Source: Stenotrophomonas sp. SAU14A_NAIMI4_5 (GTDB lineage: Bacteria; Pseudomonadota; Gammaproteobacteria; Xanthomonadales; Xanthomonadaceae). Taken from it: a DNA stretch of 64,000 bases. A program made the position numbers and the translations under genes. Positions 43,260-52,628 of this stretch are shown piece by piece; positions within the stretch are counted from its first letter, which is position 1; every line of letters begins with the position of its first letter. Under the pieces are notes generated by a model. That model searched no databases and was not told where the DNA came from. It saw nothing but the letters and a program-made list of their open reading frames with translations. Location: contig NZ_CP026003.1 in NCBI RefSeq assembly GCF_003086795.1, positions 3,787,531 through 3,851,530 on the forward strand. The letters run 5' to 3'.

Positions 43260-43928
43260 TCAGCCCTGTTCGGCTGCAGGTTGCGGGACGGGCTCGTCGG
43301 GCTTGGGGGTGGCCGGTGCCGCGGGCGCAGGTACAGCTGCTGGGGCCGGCTCCTGCACCGCCGCCGGTTGCGGGGCGGGCGAAGGCGTGGGCTTCGCCGC
43401 TGCGGCCGCCGGCAGGTACTGGTGCAGGCGGTCGAAGAAGCGGCGGTAGAAATCGGAATCGGTGATCGTGCTGCTGGCAACCTTCACCAGTGAATCGTCG
43501 TTGCTGCCGAACGGCAGCGACACCGAGCCCAGCGCACCGACGCCGACGCTGGCCGAGGTCGGGCTCTTCTTCAGCGCATAGCGGTCCTGCACGGCGCTGA
43601 CGAACACCAGCGCCTGCTCGCTGCCACGGGGTGCGCAGGAAATGCGCAGCACCAGCTGCTCATGGTCATCCTCGCGTACCTGGAAGTTCTTGTTGCCTTC
43701 CACCTGCCCATCGTCGGCACGCGCGATCGCGTAGCCCTGGCTGAGCAGTGTGCGGCGTGCCGCTTCACAGGCCTCGGCCGGGCGGCCATCGACGGTGCGC
43801 GAGAAGGTGTCGCCCGAATCGAAGGATTCGCGCAGCAGGCTGTTGTCGGCGGCACGGCCACCACAAGCGGCCAGGACCAAGGTACTGGCCACGGCCAGCA
43901 GGGACAGCGGAAGACGGGAGGCCCGCAT
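43260..43928 (-). CDS. DUF2242-like lipoprotein
   Basis: 222 residues from ATG 43928 (MRASRLPLSLLAVAS). The lipobox is LAAC (Cys 22). The segment SRTVDGRPAEACEAARRTLLSQGY matches the start of the DUF2242 domain, a family of proteobacterial envelope lipoproteins without a known role. The last 50 residues are Ala/Pro-rich with repeated PAPA and PKPDEP, which could span periplasm or peptidoglycan. It is upstream of the Tgl-like gene in the same operon. Confidence 0.8.
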   Translation of the reverse strand: MRASRLPLSLLAVASTLVLAACGGRAADNSLLRESFDSGDTFSRTVDGRPAEACEAARRTLLSQGYAIARADDGQVEGNKNFQVREDDHEQLVLRISCAPRGSEQALVFVSAVQDRYALKKSPTSASVGVGALGSVSLPFGSNDDSLVKVASSTITDSDFYRRFFDRLHQYLPAAAAAKPTPSPAPQPAAVQEPAPAAVPAPAAPATPKPDEPVPQPAAEQG

Positions 43929-44023
43929 GGGTACTCCTGCGAGAACGGAAGCCCCAAGGGTAGACCCGGGGCCGTGTGCGCCAGGTCGAAGCCCCCGCCC
44001 CCGTTGCTCCCGGTTCATCGACG

Positions 44024-44048
44024 CCCACCGGGCATGGCCCGGCGCTAC
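44024..44048 (-). repeat. SMAG-type palindrome
   Basis: CCACCGGGCATGGCCCGGCG with a CTAC foot, near the prc terminator. Confidence 0.8.
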
Positions 44049-44060
44049 CGGAAAAACAAA

Positions 44061-44083
44061 CGGGGCCGGCAGTGCCGGCCCCG
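44061..44083 (-). terminator. rho-independent terminator of prc
   Basis: CGGGGCCGGC and GCCGGCCCCG make a 10-bp stem with a 3-base loop; on the minus strand it is followed by TTTGTTTTTCC. It starts 26 bp past the prc stop codon. Confidence 0.85.
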
Positions 44084-44108
44084 TGGGGTAATTCACGTCA
44101 GCGGCGGG

Positions 44109-46286
44109 TCAGTCGGCCCAGCGGCCGGCGCCGGTGGACTGCGGCAGCACCTGGGCCGACAGCGGGCGGTCGGTCTCCAGCAGGTTCACCGCATCGGACA
44201 GGATCGAGGCCGATTCACGCAGCAGCGGGTCCGGACGCTTCTCGGCGGCCTTTTCGCGGGCGGCATCCTTGACGATGTCGCGCTCGTTGCCGGTCAGGCC
44301 GTCATCGCTGCTGTCATCGGCCAGCGGGTCCAGGGCCAGGCCCAGTTCCTTGCGGATGACCTGGCGGTCCTTGCGCTGCTTGTCCTGGCGCTCACGCTCG
44401 GCCAGACGGGTGGCTTCGTTGAGCGAGACGTACTTCTTGGCCGCCTCGGTGCGGAACTGCTGCACGTCCTCGTTCCACCACTGGAATTCCTTGTCGGTGG
44501 CGATACGGGCTTCGTGGCGCGTTTCCAGCTTCGGCAGCAGCGGCGCGAAGTTGCCGTACTGGGTGTGCGGCACGGCGGCGATGCGGGTCCACGGCAGCGC
44601 GTTGTCGTAGGTGCTTTCGCCGAATTCGGTCGCGTCGACGCTGGCCGGGAAGGCCAGGTCCGGCACCACGCCCTTGTGCTGGGTGCTGCTGCCGCTGATG
44701 CGGAAGAACTGGGCGATGGTCAGCTTCACCTGGCCGAAGCGCTGGGTCTCGCCACTCGGCCACCGGTCCAGGTCGACGATGTTCTGCACGGTGCCCTTGC
44801 CGAAGCTGGTTTCACCGATGACCAGGCCACGGCCGTAATCCTGGATGGCACCGGCGAAGATCTCCGACGCCGAGGCCGAGCCACGGTTGATCAGCACGGC
44901 CAGCGGGCCGTCCCAGGCAACACCCTGGTTGCGGTCGCTGTTGACGGTGACGCGGCCACCGGATTCGCGCACCTGCACCACCGGGCCCTGCTCGATGAAC
45001 AGGCCGGTCAGTTCGATGGCTTCATCCAGCGAACCACCGCCGTTGTTGCGCAGGTCCAGCACCACGCCGTCCAGCTTGTCGGTCTTGAAGCCGGCCAGCA
45101 GCTTGGCGACGTCGCGGGTGGCCGAGGCGTAATCGGCGGCGTTGCGGCGACGGCCTTCGAAATCCTGGTAGAAGGTCGGCAGCTTGATCACGCCCACCTT
45201 GCGCTCGGGCTGGCCATCCTTGCCCGGGATGGTCATGGTCTCGCCCTTGGCGGCCTGTTCGGCCAGGCGCACCTTCTGACGGGTCAGCAGCAGGGTGTGG
45301 TGCTTGCCGTCCACGCCGTCCTCGGCGGAGATGAACTCCAGGCGGACCTGGGTGTCCTTGGCGCCACGGATCTTGGCCACCACGTCATCGATGCGCCAGC
45401 CGATCACATCGTCCACCGGCCCGGACTTGCCCTGGCCGACGCCGACGATGCGGTCACCCGGCTTCAGGGTGCCGTCCACGGCGGCCGGACCACCGGCGAT
45501 GATCTCGCGGATCACCACCATGTCGTCCTGGCGCTGCAGCTGCGCGCCGATGCCTTCCAGCGACAGCGACATCGCCTGGTTGAAGTTCTCGGCGGTACGC
45601 GGGGTGAAGTAGTCGGTGTGCGGGTCGACGGCGCTGGTGTAGGCGTTCATGAAGAACTGGAAGACGTCCTCGCCCTTCAGCTCGTTGACGGTCTTTTCCA
45701 GCGTCGCGTAACGCTTGTCCAGGGTCTTGCGGATGTCGTCGGACTTCTTGCCGGCCAGCTTCAGGCGCAGCCAGTCGTTCTTCACCGACTTGCGCCACAG
45801 CTCATCGAGCTCGGCGTTGCTGGCCGCCCATGGCACGTCCTTGCGGTCGTACTCGAAGCGCTCGTCGGTGGTGAAGTCCGGTTCCTGCTTCAGCAGCTTG
45901 CGCGCGTAACCGACGCGCTCGCCGACACGCTGCTTGTAGACGGCGAACACTTCAAAGGCAGGCTCCAGCTCGCCGCCGCGGATGGCGTTGGCGATGCCGG
46001 CCTGGAACGGCGCGAAACGGGTCACGTCGGCCTGGGTGAAGTACTGCTTGCCGCCGTCGAGGGTTTCCAGGTAACGCTTGAACACGTCCTTGGAGGTGGC
46101 CTCGTCCAGCGCGCGCGGCCGGTAGGCGTAGCGGCTGTCGGACAGCAGGCCGTAGACCAGCTTGGAGGTGGTGACCTGGTCGGCGGTCGCGGCCGCCGGC
46201 AGCGCCGGCGAGTCGGCCTTGGCCGCCAGCGCCAACGGCGCGACCAGCGCCAGGGCCATCAGGAATGCGGGGGCTTTGAATTTCAT
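44109..46286 (-). CDS. prc: tail-specific C-terminal processing protease (Prc)
   Basis: 725 residues with a signal peptide (MKFKAPAFLMALALVAP). The order is N-terminal helical domain, PDZ (about 240-330; GIGAQLQRQDDMVVI, then LKPGDRIVGV), and S41 catalytic domain with the nucleophile Ser in GSASASEIFAG and the catalytic Lys in TSFGKGTVQ. A DUF3340-like C-terminal domain follows. Length and layout match E. coli Prc (682). It trims and degrades periplasmic proteins such as the endopeptidase MepS and PBP3. It has its own terminator. Confidence 0.95.
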   Translation of the reverse strand: MKFKAPAFLMALALVAPLALAAKADSPALPAAATADQVTTSKLVYGLLSDSRYAYRPRALDEATSKDVFKRYLETLDGGKQYFTQADVTRFAPFQAGIANAIRGGELEPAFEVFAVYKQRVGERVGYARKLLKQEPDFTTDERFEYDRKDVPWAASNAELDELWRKSVKNDWLRLKLAGKKSDDIRKTLDKRYATLEKTVNELKGEDVFQFFMNAYTSAVDPHTDYFTPRTAENFNQAMSLSLEGIGAQLQRQDDMVVIREIIAGGPAAVDGTLKPGDRIVGVGQGKSGPVDDVIGWRIDDVVAKIRGAKDTQVRLEFISAEDGVDGKHHTLLLTRQKVRLAEQAAKGETMTIPGKDGQPERKVGVIKLPTFYQDFEGRRRNAADYASATRDVAKLLAGFKTDKLDGVVLDLRNNGGGSLDEAIELTGLFIEQGPVVQVRESGGRVTVNSDRNQGVAWDGPLAVLINRGSASASEIFAGAIQDYGRGLVIGETSFGKGTVQNIVDLDRWPSGETQRFGQVKLTIAQFFRISGSSTQHKGVVPDLAFPASVDATEFGESTYDNALPWTRIAAVPHTQYGNFAPLLPKLETRHEARIATDKEFQWWNEDVQQFRTEAAKKYVSLNEATRLAERERQDKQRKDRQVIRKELGLALDPLADDSSDDGLTGNERDIVKDAAREKAAEKRPDPLLRESASILSDAVNLLETDRPLSAQVLPQSTGAGRWAD

Positions 46287-46585
46287 GAACGTGCTCGAAG
46301 GCGCCTTGCCAAGGGGGAGACTGCAGGGTGTTCAGACACCACGACAGTGCCGAAAGTTGCCGTGTTTGTCACCCGGCCGCGTTCGGTGGAAATCCAGCCT
46401 AGCGGGGCCGGTGTAGCAAATTGTGAATGCAGGGCAAGGCGTGCGGACCAACGGTCCGCACCCACCGGGGAAGAGGTCCGCACCCAGCGGTGAGGAGGTC
46501 CGCATCCATTGGTAGCGCCGGGCCATGCCCGGCGGAAGCGTGCGGACCAACGGTCCGCACCCACCATGGGAGAGGGCGCTACCGG
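46287..46585. other. 299-bp gap with GTGCGGACC-type and SMAG repeats
   Basis: GTGCGGACCAACGGTCCGCAC occurs at about 46441 and 46540, each followed by CCACC. Two truncated relatives (GAGGTCCGCACCCA, GAGGTCCGCATCCA) and one classic SMAG (GTAGCGCCGGGCCATGCCC from 46512) lie between. The prc promoter must lie near 46290-46440; nothing more precise can be read. Confidence 0.7.
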
Positions 46586-47596
46586 TCAGGAGACGCCGGC
46601 GCCCTTGGCCTGGACGTCGGCGTGATACGACGAGCGCACCATCGGGCCGGAGGCCACGTGGCTGAAGCCCAGCTCGTAGCCGTAGTCTTCCAGCGCCTTG
46701 TAGTCCTCGGGGGTCCAGTACTTCAGCACCGGGTGGTGATGCGCGGTCGGCTGCAGGTACTGGCCGATGGTGATCATGTCCACGTCGTGCGCACGCAGGT
46801 CGCGCATGGTGGCCTTGATCTGCTCGAACTCCTCGCCCAGGCCCAGCATGATGCCGCTCTTGGTCGGCACCGACGGGTGCTGCGCCTTGAAGTTCTTCAG
46901 CAGGGTCAGCGACCACTGGTAATCCGCACCCGGGCGCACGTTGCGGTACAGGTCCGGTACGGTTTCGATGTTGTGGTTGAACACGTCCGGCGGGTTCTGC
47001 GCCAGGATCTCCAGCGCGCGCTCCATGCGGCCCTTGCCACGGAAGTCCGGGGTCAGCACTTCGATGCGGGTGCCCGGCGACTTCTCGCGGATGGCGGTGA
47101 TGCAGTCGACGAAGTGCTGGGCACCGCCGTCGCGCAGGTCATCGCGGTCGACGCTGGTCACCACCACGTACTTCAGGCCCATGTCGGCCACGGTCTGGCC
47201 GAGGGTGGCCGGCTCGTTGGCATCCGGCGGCTTCGGGCGGCCGTGGGCCACGTCGCAGAACGAGCAACGACGGGTGCAGACCTCGCCCAGGATCATGAAG
47301 GTGGCGGTGCCGTGGCTGAAACATTCGTGGATGTTCGGGCAGCTGGCTTCCTCGCACACGGTCACCAGGCGGTTCTCGCGCAGCTTGGCCTTCAGGTTCT
47401 GCACGGCATTGCCCGAAGGAATGCGCACGCGGATCCAGGACGGCTTGCGCAGCACCGGTGCGTCGGCGAACTGCACCGGCGAACGGTTGATCTTGTCCCC
47501 GCCCATCTGCTTGACGCCCACCTGCAGCGGCGCGGCGGACGGAAGCTCGGCCTGCACGATCTGCAGGGGAATGGTGCGGGCGGTGGTCTCAGTCAT
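46586..47596 (-). CDS. lipA: lipoyl synthase
   Basis: 336 residues. Both iron-sulphur cluster motifs are present: [12 protein letters not shown] (auxiliary cluster, CxxxxCxxxxxC) and [10 protein letters not shown] (radical-SAM CxxxCxxC). The conserved [10 protein letters not shown] end is there. LipA inserts two sulphurs into octanoyl groups on lipoyl domains. It follows lipB by 18 bp in the ybeD-lipB-lipA operon. Confidence 0.97.
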   Translation of the reverse strand: MTETTARTIPLQIVQAELPSAAPLQVGVKQMGGDKINRSPVQFADAPVLRKPSWIRVRIPSGNAVQNLKAKLRENRLVTVCEEASCPNIHECFSHGTATFMILGEVCTRRCSFCDVAHGRPKPPDANEPATLGQTVADMGLKYVVVTSVDRDDLRDGGAQHFVDCITAIREKSPGTRIEVLTPDFRGKGRMERALEILAQNPPDVFNHNIETVPDLYRNVRPGADYQWSLTLLKNFKAQHPSVPTKSGIMLGLGEEFEQIKATMRDLRAHDVDMITIGQYLQPTAHHHPVLKYWTPEDYKALEDYGYELGFSHVASGPMVRSSYHADVQAKGAGVS

Positions 47597-47614
47597 GGCA
47601 GTTCCGGGGGGCGG

Positions 47615-48325
47615 TCAGGCGGCCGCAGAAAGATCGGGCAGTTCGGGCGTGGGCTGCAGCAGAAGGCCAAACTGGCGGGCCAGATGGTCCAGCAGCACCG
47701 GCTTGACGGCGTCCATCCCGGACGGGCCTCCCAAGTCTACCACCGAGGTCACCTGCAGCCCCTGGTAGCCACAGGGGTTGATGCGGTGGAAGGGTTCCAG
47801 GTCCATCGACACATTGAAGGCCAGACCGTGGAAGGTGCAGCCGCGGCGGACGCGGATGCCGAGGGCGGCGATCTTCGCATCGCCCACGTAGACGCCCGGC
47901 GCACCGTCACGGCGCTCGGCACCGATGTTCCATTCGCCGAGGGTGTCGATCAGAGCCTGTTCGATGCGGCAGACATAGTCGCGCACACCGATGCCCAGCC
48001 GCGGCAGGCGCAGCAGCGGGTAGACCACGATCTGGCCCGGGCCGTGATAGGTCACCTGGCCGCCGCGGTCGACGTGCAGCACCGGGATATCGCCCGGCGC
48101 CAGCACGTGTTCGTCCTTGCCGGCCTGGCCGAGGGTGAACACCGGATCGTGTTCGACCACCCACAGTTCGTCGGCGTCGTCGTCGGTACGCTGATCGGTG
48201 AAGCGCTGCATGGCGCGCCAGACCGGTTCATAGGCCTGGCGACCGAGGTCGCGCACCACCGCAGGGCGGGCCGGACGCTGCCCGGGGGCAGGCTCGGCCG
48301 CGCAGCTGGTGGCTACACCGTCCAC
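47615..48325 (-). CDS. lipB: octanoyl-[ACP]:protein N-octanoyltransferase
   Basis: 236 residues. LipB motifs: [54 protein letters not shown] with the catalytic Lys, and [12 protein letters not shown] with the catalytic Cys. It moves octanoate from ACP to lipoyl domains, for LipA to finish. Its start overlaps the ybeD stop by 13 bases. Confidence 0.96.
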   Translation of the reverse strand: MDGVATSCAAEPAPGQRPARPAVVRDLGRQAYEPVWRAMQRFTDQRTDDDADELWVVEHDPVFTLGQAGKDEHVLAPGDIPVLHVDRGGQVTYHGPGQIVVYPLLRLPRLGIGVRDYVCRIEQALIDTLGEWNIGAERRDGAPGVYVGDAKIAALGIRVRRGCTFHGLAFNVSMDLEPFHRINPCGYQGLQVTSVVDLGGPSGMDAVKPVLLDHLARQFGLLLQPTPELPDLSAAA

Positions 48326-48591
48326 TTCACTTCCGGGTGGTCACGCAGGGCCTGGTGGGCCACGTCGTACTGCTCGCGGTTCTCGGCCCGGAATACCAGG
48401 CGCACCGAGACGTACTTGCCGTTGGACGAATGCTTCCAGCTGATGCGCTCGTTCACCACGTCGACGCCAGCGGCGATCAGCAGGCGGGGGAGTTCTTGTT
48501 CCAGACCGCGGTTGGCCGGGCCCATCGCGCTGAGCTCGAACTGACCGGGGAACTGGAAGCCGTGTTCGGGGTTGTCGGACTTGATTTCCAT
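48313..48591 (-). CDS. ybeD: YbeD/DUF493-family protein
   Basis: 92 residues from ATG 48591 ([16 protein letters not shown]). The beta-alpha-beta core ([41 protein letters not shown]) matches DUF493, an ACT-like fold. It is linked to lipB in many proteobacteria; its function is unproven. The chosen start is the usual one for the family. Confidence 0.93.
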   Translation of the reverse strand: MEIKSDNPEHGFQFPGQFELSAMGPANRGLEQELPRLLIAAGVDVVNERISWKHSSNGKYVSVRLVFRAENREQYDVAHQALRDHPEVKWTV

Positions 48592-48835
48592 GGACCCATT
48601 ATCGGGCCGCAGGGCAACAAACCCAAGAGTATTCATCAACGTCAAACGGCGCACGGGCAGGCTGCTGCGTTGCAGGCTGCGGACCGGTTCAGCCTGCGCC
48701 GGAGCGGCGACCGGTTTTGCTGGGAGGACAAGTGCGTTTTACGGAACAGACAAGTGAAGGCGGACGGCTCGTTCCGTCACGGGGACGGGAGTAGTCTGTT
48801 GTTGCATAAACCGACCTTCACACGCCAACGACCCG
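48592..48835. other. divergent gap between ybeD and the lpxR-like gene
   Basis: 244 bp with no palindromic repeat or open frame. It should contain both promoters, but no clear -35/-10 pair can be named. Confidence 0.4.
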
Positions 48836-49912
48836 ATGATCATTCCATCCATGCGTACAGCCGTCACCCTCGGCCTGACCGGCCTGCTGGCGGCCGCCGC
48901 CCTGCCCCTCACTGCCCATGCCGCCCAGCAGTGCGGCCCGGATGCGATGCGCGAACACCCGCCGCAGGTCAATTTCCGTGTCGACAACGACCTGTTCGGC
49001 GCCAAGGACCAGGACCAGGGCTATACCAACGGCGCCCAGCTGACCCTGGTCTCGCCCAACCTGGTGGACTACACCGATGATCCCTGCCTGCCGCGGCTGG
49101 CCCGCTGGGTGAACCGCCACCTCGAGCGCCTGCACCCGGGTGAGTTCGAGCAGCAGAACATGATCTTCAGCCTCGGCCAGGGCATCTATACGCCCACCGA
49201 CTTCACCCGCAAGGACCTGATCGAGGATGACCGGCCGTATGCCGGCGTGCTGGTGGCCAGCTTTGGCTACAACGCCCGCCGTGGCGACCGCCTGCAGACC
49301 ACCCTGCTGACCTTGGGCGTGGTCGGCCCATGGGCGCAGGGCAAGCAGGTGCAGAACGCGGTGCACGACCTGCTGGGCGACGAAAAATTCCAGGGCTGGG
49401 ACAACCAGCTGCACAACGAGCCGGTGGTGATGTACACCCACGAGCGCATGCGCCGCTGGCCGGGCGATGCCAGCGTCAACGCCGGTGGCTGGGGCTGGGA
49501 TGCGATCAGCCACTACGGCGGCTCGATCGGCAACCTGGAAACCAAGGCCAACTTCGGTGGTGAAGTGCGCTTCGGCTGGAAGCTGCCCGACGACTTCGGC
49601 AGCACCCCGCTGCGCCCGGCCGGTGAAAACACCGCGCCGACCCGCGGCGGCAAGCCCAGCGGCTGGTCGTGGCACCTGTTCGCCACCACCGATGCGGCGT
49701 GGGTGATCCGCGATATCACCCTGGACGGCAACACCTTCCGCGACAGCCACAGCGTCGACAAGCGCCACGTGGTGGCCTACGGCGGCTACGGCATCGCGGT
49801 GATGCGCGGCCGCTGGAAGTTCGCGATGGCGCGCTACCACAGCACCCGCGAGTTCAACGGCCAGCGCGAAGCACCGGTGTTCGGCAGCTTCACCATCAGC
49901 CGCTCGATGTAG
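48836..49912 (+). CDS. lpxR: LpxR-like lipid A deacylase, outer membrane
   Basis: 358 residues with a signal peptide ending near AHAAQQ; a second ATG at 48851 could also be the start. The DUF2219/LpxR pattern is clear: FRVDNDLFGAKDQDQGYTNG (the Asn-Asp and Tyr-Thr-Asn-Gly active-site residues), then FSLGQGIYTP and DDRPYAGVL. LpxR removes the 3'-acyloxyacyl chain of lipid A. The gene runs opposite to its neighbours, between dacC and ybeD. Its TAG stop falls in the GTAG of a repeat. Confidence 0.88.
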   Translation: MIIPSMRTAVTLGLTGLLAAAALPLTAHAAQQCGPDAMREHPPQVNFRVDNDLFGAKDQDQGYTNGAQLTLVSPNLVDYTDDPCLPRLARWVNRHLERLHPGEFEQQNMIFSLGQGIYTPTDFTRKDLIEDDRPYAGVLVASFGYNARRGDRLQTTLLTLGVVGPWAQGKQVQNAVHDLLGDEKFQGWDNQLHNEPVVMYTHERMRRWPGDASVNAGGWGWDAISHYGGSIGNLETKANFGGEVRFGWKLPDDFGSTPLRPAGENTAPTRGGKPSGWSWHLFATTDAAWVIRDITLDGNTFRDSHSVDKRHVVAYGGYGIAVMRGRWKFAMARYHSTREFNGQREAPVFGSFTISRSM

Positions 49913-49980
49913 GTAGGTGCCGACCGTTGGTCGGCACACCGGTTGAACCGCAACGACAGTCGAGCATGGCTCGACTCTAC
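49909..49980. repeat. two SMAG-type palindromes after lpxR
   Basis: GTAGGTGCCGACCGTTGGTC (to 49937) and a second, AGTCGAGCATGGCTCGACTC ending in CTAC at 49980. The first GTAG overlaps the lpxR stop codon. Confidence 0.85.
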
Positions 49981-49992
49981 AAAAAGCAAAAA

Positions 49993-50014
49993 GGCCGGCT
50001 TTCGCCGGCCTTTT
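49993..50014. terminator. bidirectional terminator, lpxR and dacC
   Basis: GGCCGGC TTTC GCCGGCC with AAAAA before it and TTTT after it; it would stop transcription from both sides. Confidence 0.92.
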
Positions 50015-50037
50015 CATTCACCACGCCGGGACGTGGA

Positions 50038-51255
50038 TCATTCCGATTCCCACCACATCCAGAAGCTGTCCCACAGGCGCTTGAAGAAGCCGGCCTGTTC
50101 GACGGCGGCCACGGCCACCAGCGGGGCTTCGGCCACGACCTTGCCATCCAGGGTCACCTTGACGGTGCCGATCTGCTGGCCGGCGGTGAACGGTGCTTCC
50201 AGGGTCTTGGGCACGTCGATGCTCGGCTTCAGGTCGTTGTAGCGACCGCGCGGCACACTCACCAGCATCGGCTGGGCCACGCCCAGCTGCACCTTGTCGG
50301 TGGCACCCTTCCACACCTTGTGCTCGGCCACGGCCTTGCCCGGCTCGTACAGGCGGTGGGTTTCGAAGAAGCGGAAGCCCCAGTTGAGCAGGGCCAGGCT
50401 GTCATCGGCGCGCTGCTTTTCCGACGAACCACCCAGCACCACGGCGATCAGGCGCTGGTCGCCACGCTGGGCCGAGCTCATCAGGCAGTAGCCGGCTTCG
50501 GAGGTGTGGCCGGTCTTGATGCCGTCCACGCTGCCATCGCGCCACAGCAGCAGGTTGCGGTTCTGCTGCTTGATGTTGCCGACCTGGAAATCCTTCACCT
50601 TGTTGTAGGCGTAGGTTTCCGGGTAGTCACGCACCATCGCGCGGCCCAGCAGCGCCAGGTCGTAGGCGGTGCTGTGGTGGCCTTCGGCGCTCAGGCCGTG
50701 GGCGTTGACGAAGTGCGAATCCTTCATGCCCAGCTTGGCGGCGTAGCTGTTCATCAGCGAGGCGAAGGCCTCTTCGCTGCCGGCCACGTGCTCGGCCAGC
50801 GCAATGGCCGCGTCGTTGCCCGACTGGATGGCCATGCCCTTTTCCATGTCTTCCAGGCGCGCGGTCTGGTTGACCGGGAAGCCGCTGTAGCTGCCGTCGG
50901 TGCCGGCGCCGCCTTCGCGCCAGGCGCGCTCGCTCATCATCACCTGGTCGTCGGCGCGGACCTTGCCGTTCTTGACCTCGGCGGCGACCACATAGGAGGT
51001 CATCACCTTGGTGATGCTGGCCGGGGCCAGCTGTTCATGGACGTTCTCGCCCGCCAGCATCTGGCCGGTGGCGTAATCCATCAGGATCCAGGCCTTGGAC
51101 GTGCTGGGCACCGGGGCCGGCGGCGTGGCGACGACCGCCGGGGCGGCGGCAGCAGCGGGCGCCGGGGTGGCCGGGGTCGGCAGCGGCGTCTGGGCGGAAG
51201 CCAGGCCAACCACCAGGGTGGCGGCCAGGGCGGTGGCGGCGGAACGGAAATTCAT
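50038..51255 (-). CDS. dacC: D-alanyl-D-alanine carboxypeptidase (PBP5/6 type)
   Basis: 405 residues from ATG 51255 (MNFRSAATALAATLV). A signal peptide and an Ala/Pro-rich linker precede the S11 domain. The three active-site motifs are ASITK, SGN and KTGHT. A PBP5-type C-terminal domain follows, ending with an amphipathic helix (FKRLWDSFWMWWESE) that docks on the membrane. It trims terminal D-Ala from pentapeptides. It is read with rlpA upstream, 98 bp away. Confidence 0.95.
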   Translation of the reverse strand: MNFRSAATALAATLVVGLASAQTPLPTPATPAPAAAAAPAVVATPPAPVPSTSKAWILMDYATGQMLAGENVHEQLAPASITKVMTSYVVAAEVKNGKVRADDQVMMSERAWREGGAGTDGSYSGFPVNQTARLEDMEKGMAIQSGNDAAIALAEHVAGSEEAFASLMNSYAAKLGMKDSHFVNAHGLSAEGHHSTAYDLALLGRAMVRDYPETYAYNKVKDFQVGNIKQQNRNLLLWRDGSVDGIKTGHTSEAGYCLMSSAQRGDQRLIAVVLGGSSEKQRADDSLALLNWGFRFFETHRLYEPGKAVAEHKVWKGATDKVQLGVAQPMLVSVPRGRYNDLKPSIDVPKTLEAPFTAGQQIGTVKVTLDGKVVAEAPLVAVAAVEQAGFFKRLWDSFWMWWESE

Positions 51256-51353
51256 TGGACTGCAGGCTCCAGGAGACGGCCAGAATGGAGGGTGGTTCGA
51301 ACGACCATTGTACGGCCGGTGTGACAGGGGCCGGCAGCACCGGCCCGGGCGGA

Positions 51354-52628
51354 TCAATCCTTCACGATCTGCGGCGAACCCAGGCCGAGACCTGCGATGC
51401 GGCCGACAAGTTCCGCGGCGCTGGCATGGTCGCTGGCCGGTACGCGCAGGCGGAACAGGGTACGGCCACCGGCGGCGATGTCGCTGATGGTCGCGCCGAC
51501 GATGCCGGCGGCGTTGAGCTGGCCCATCGCGCGGGTGGCGTTGTCGCGGCTGGAGAAGCTGGCCACCTGCACCATGACCGCGCCCACCACCTGCTGCGAC
51601 AGCGTCGGCGACGGGGTGGCGGCCGGCGTGCTGCGGACCGTCGGCGTGCCGGCACGCGGGGCGGCGGCGGCCACGGCCACCGGAGCGGTGGCGGCGCTGC
51701 GCACCGGCGCGGCACTCGGCGGCAGGCTGCTGACCGCCACTTCGGGCAGGGCGCTGCTGGCGGCCTGGGTGGTGGCGGGCTGGCCGCGGGCCGGCGTGCC
51801 ATCGGCGGGCAGGCGCTGGACCAGACGGTCGATATCGCTGGGCGCGGCGGCACGCGTAGCCGCGGCCGGGCGTGCGGCCGCAACGGTCGTGGCAGCTGCG
51901 GCGGCTTCGGCCGCACGGCGCTCGCGGCGCGACGGCTTCTGCGCCAGCAGGTTGCCCTCGCCCGGCTGCAGCGCGCGCACTTCAACGTTGCCGGTGCCGC
52001 GCTGGGTGATGCCCAGGCGCACGGCGGCGGCGTAGCTGAGGTCTACCACGCGGCCATCGTGGAACGGGCCACGATCGTTGACGCGCACGATCACCGACTC
52101 GCCGTTGTCCAGGTTGGTCACGCGGGCGAAGCTGGGCAGCGGCAGCGTCTTGTGCGCGGCGGTGAACTGGTACATGTCGTAGACCTCGCGGTTGGAGGTC
52201 AGGCGGCCGTGGAACTTGGCGCCGTAGTACGAGGCGGTGCCGCGCTCGACATAGTCATGGGTGTCGTCGAGCACGTTGTACGACTTGCCCAGCACCACGT
52301 AGGGCGATTTGTTGCCGATGACCGAGCGCTCGACCGCAGTCACTTCCGGCTCGGGAATGCAGGCCACGTTCGGCACGTAGCTGGGCGTGGTGTCCTTCAC
52401 CCCCGGCTTGTACAGGCCGCCGGCGGTGTAGTTGCCGCGGGTGGCGAGGTCCTCGGTCGCGGCCGCATACGGCGAACCGTCCGGGCAGTGCGCCGGGCGC
52501 CCGCCCTTGCCCTGCACCACCATGCTGGGCGCCTTGCCGCCATGGCCGGCACTGGGTTTGTCCGGTGCGCTGCTGCAGGCTGCCAGCGCCAGCACGACGA
52601 TTCCGGGGACCAGCCATCTGATGTTCAT
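51354..52628 (-). CDS. rlpA: RlpA-like septal lytic transglycosylase with SPOR domain
   Basis: 424 residues. A lipobox (LALAACSS, Cys 18) is followed by the double-psi barrel (VERGTASYYGAKFHGRLTS, then VRVNDRGPFHDGRVVDLSYA) that includes the catalytic Asp and His of RlpA. A long Ala/Pro/Thr-rich linker (about 215-345) leads to the C-terminal SPOR domain (VMVQVASFSSRDNATRAM), which binds denuded glycan at septa. It overlaps mltB by ATGA. Confidence 0.94.
   Translation of the reverse strand: MNIRWLVPGIVVLALAACSSAPDKPSAGHGGKAPSMVVQGKGGRPAHCPDGSPYAAATEDLATRGNYTAGGLYKPGVKDTTPSYVPNVACIPEPEVTAVERSVIGNKSPYVVLGKSYNVLDDTHDYVERGTASYYGAKFHGRLTSNREVYDMYQFTAAHKTLPLPSFARVTNLDNGESVIVRVNDRGPFHDGRVVDLSYAAAVRLGITQRGTGNVEVRALQPGEGNLLAQKPSRRERRAAEAAAAATTVAAARPAAATRAAAPSDIDRLVQRLPADGTPARGQPATTQAASSALPEVAVSSLPPSAAPVRSAATAPVAVAAAAPRAGTPTVRSTPAATPSPTLSQQVVGAVMVQVASFSSRDNATRAMGQLNAAGIVGATISDIAAGGRTLFRLRVPASDHASAAELVGRIAGLGLGSPQIVKD

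Noticed and set aside
43662..46493. 943-codon open frame antisense to prc
   Set aside because: It spans prc and its flanks, has no domain, and Prc on the minus strand is unambiguous.
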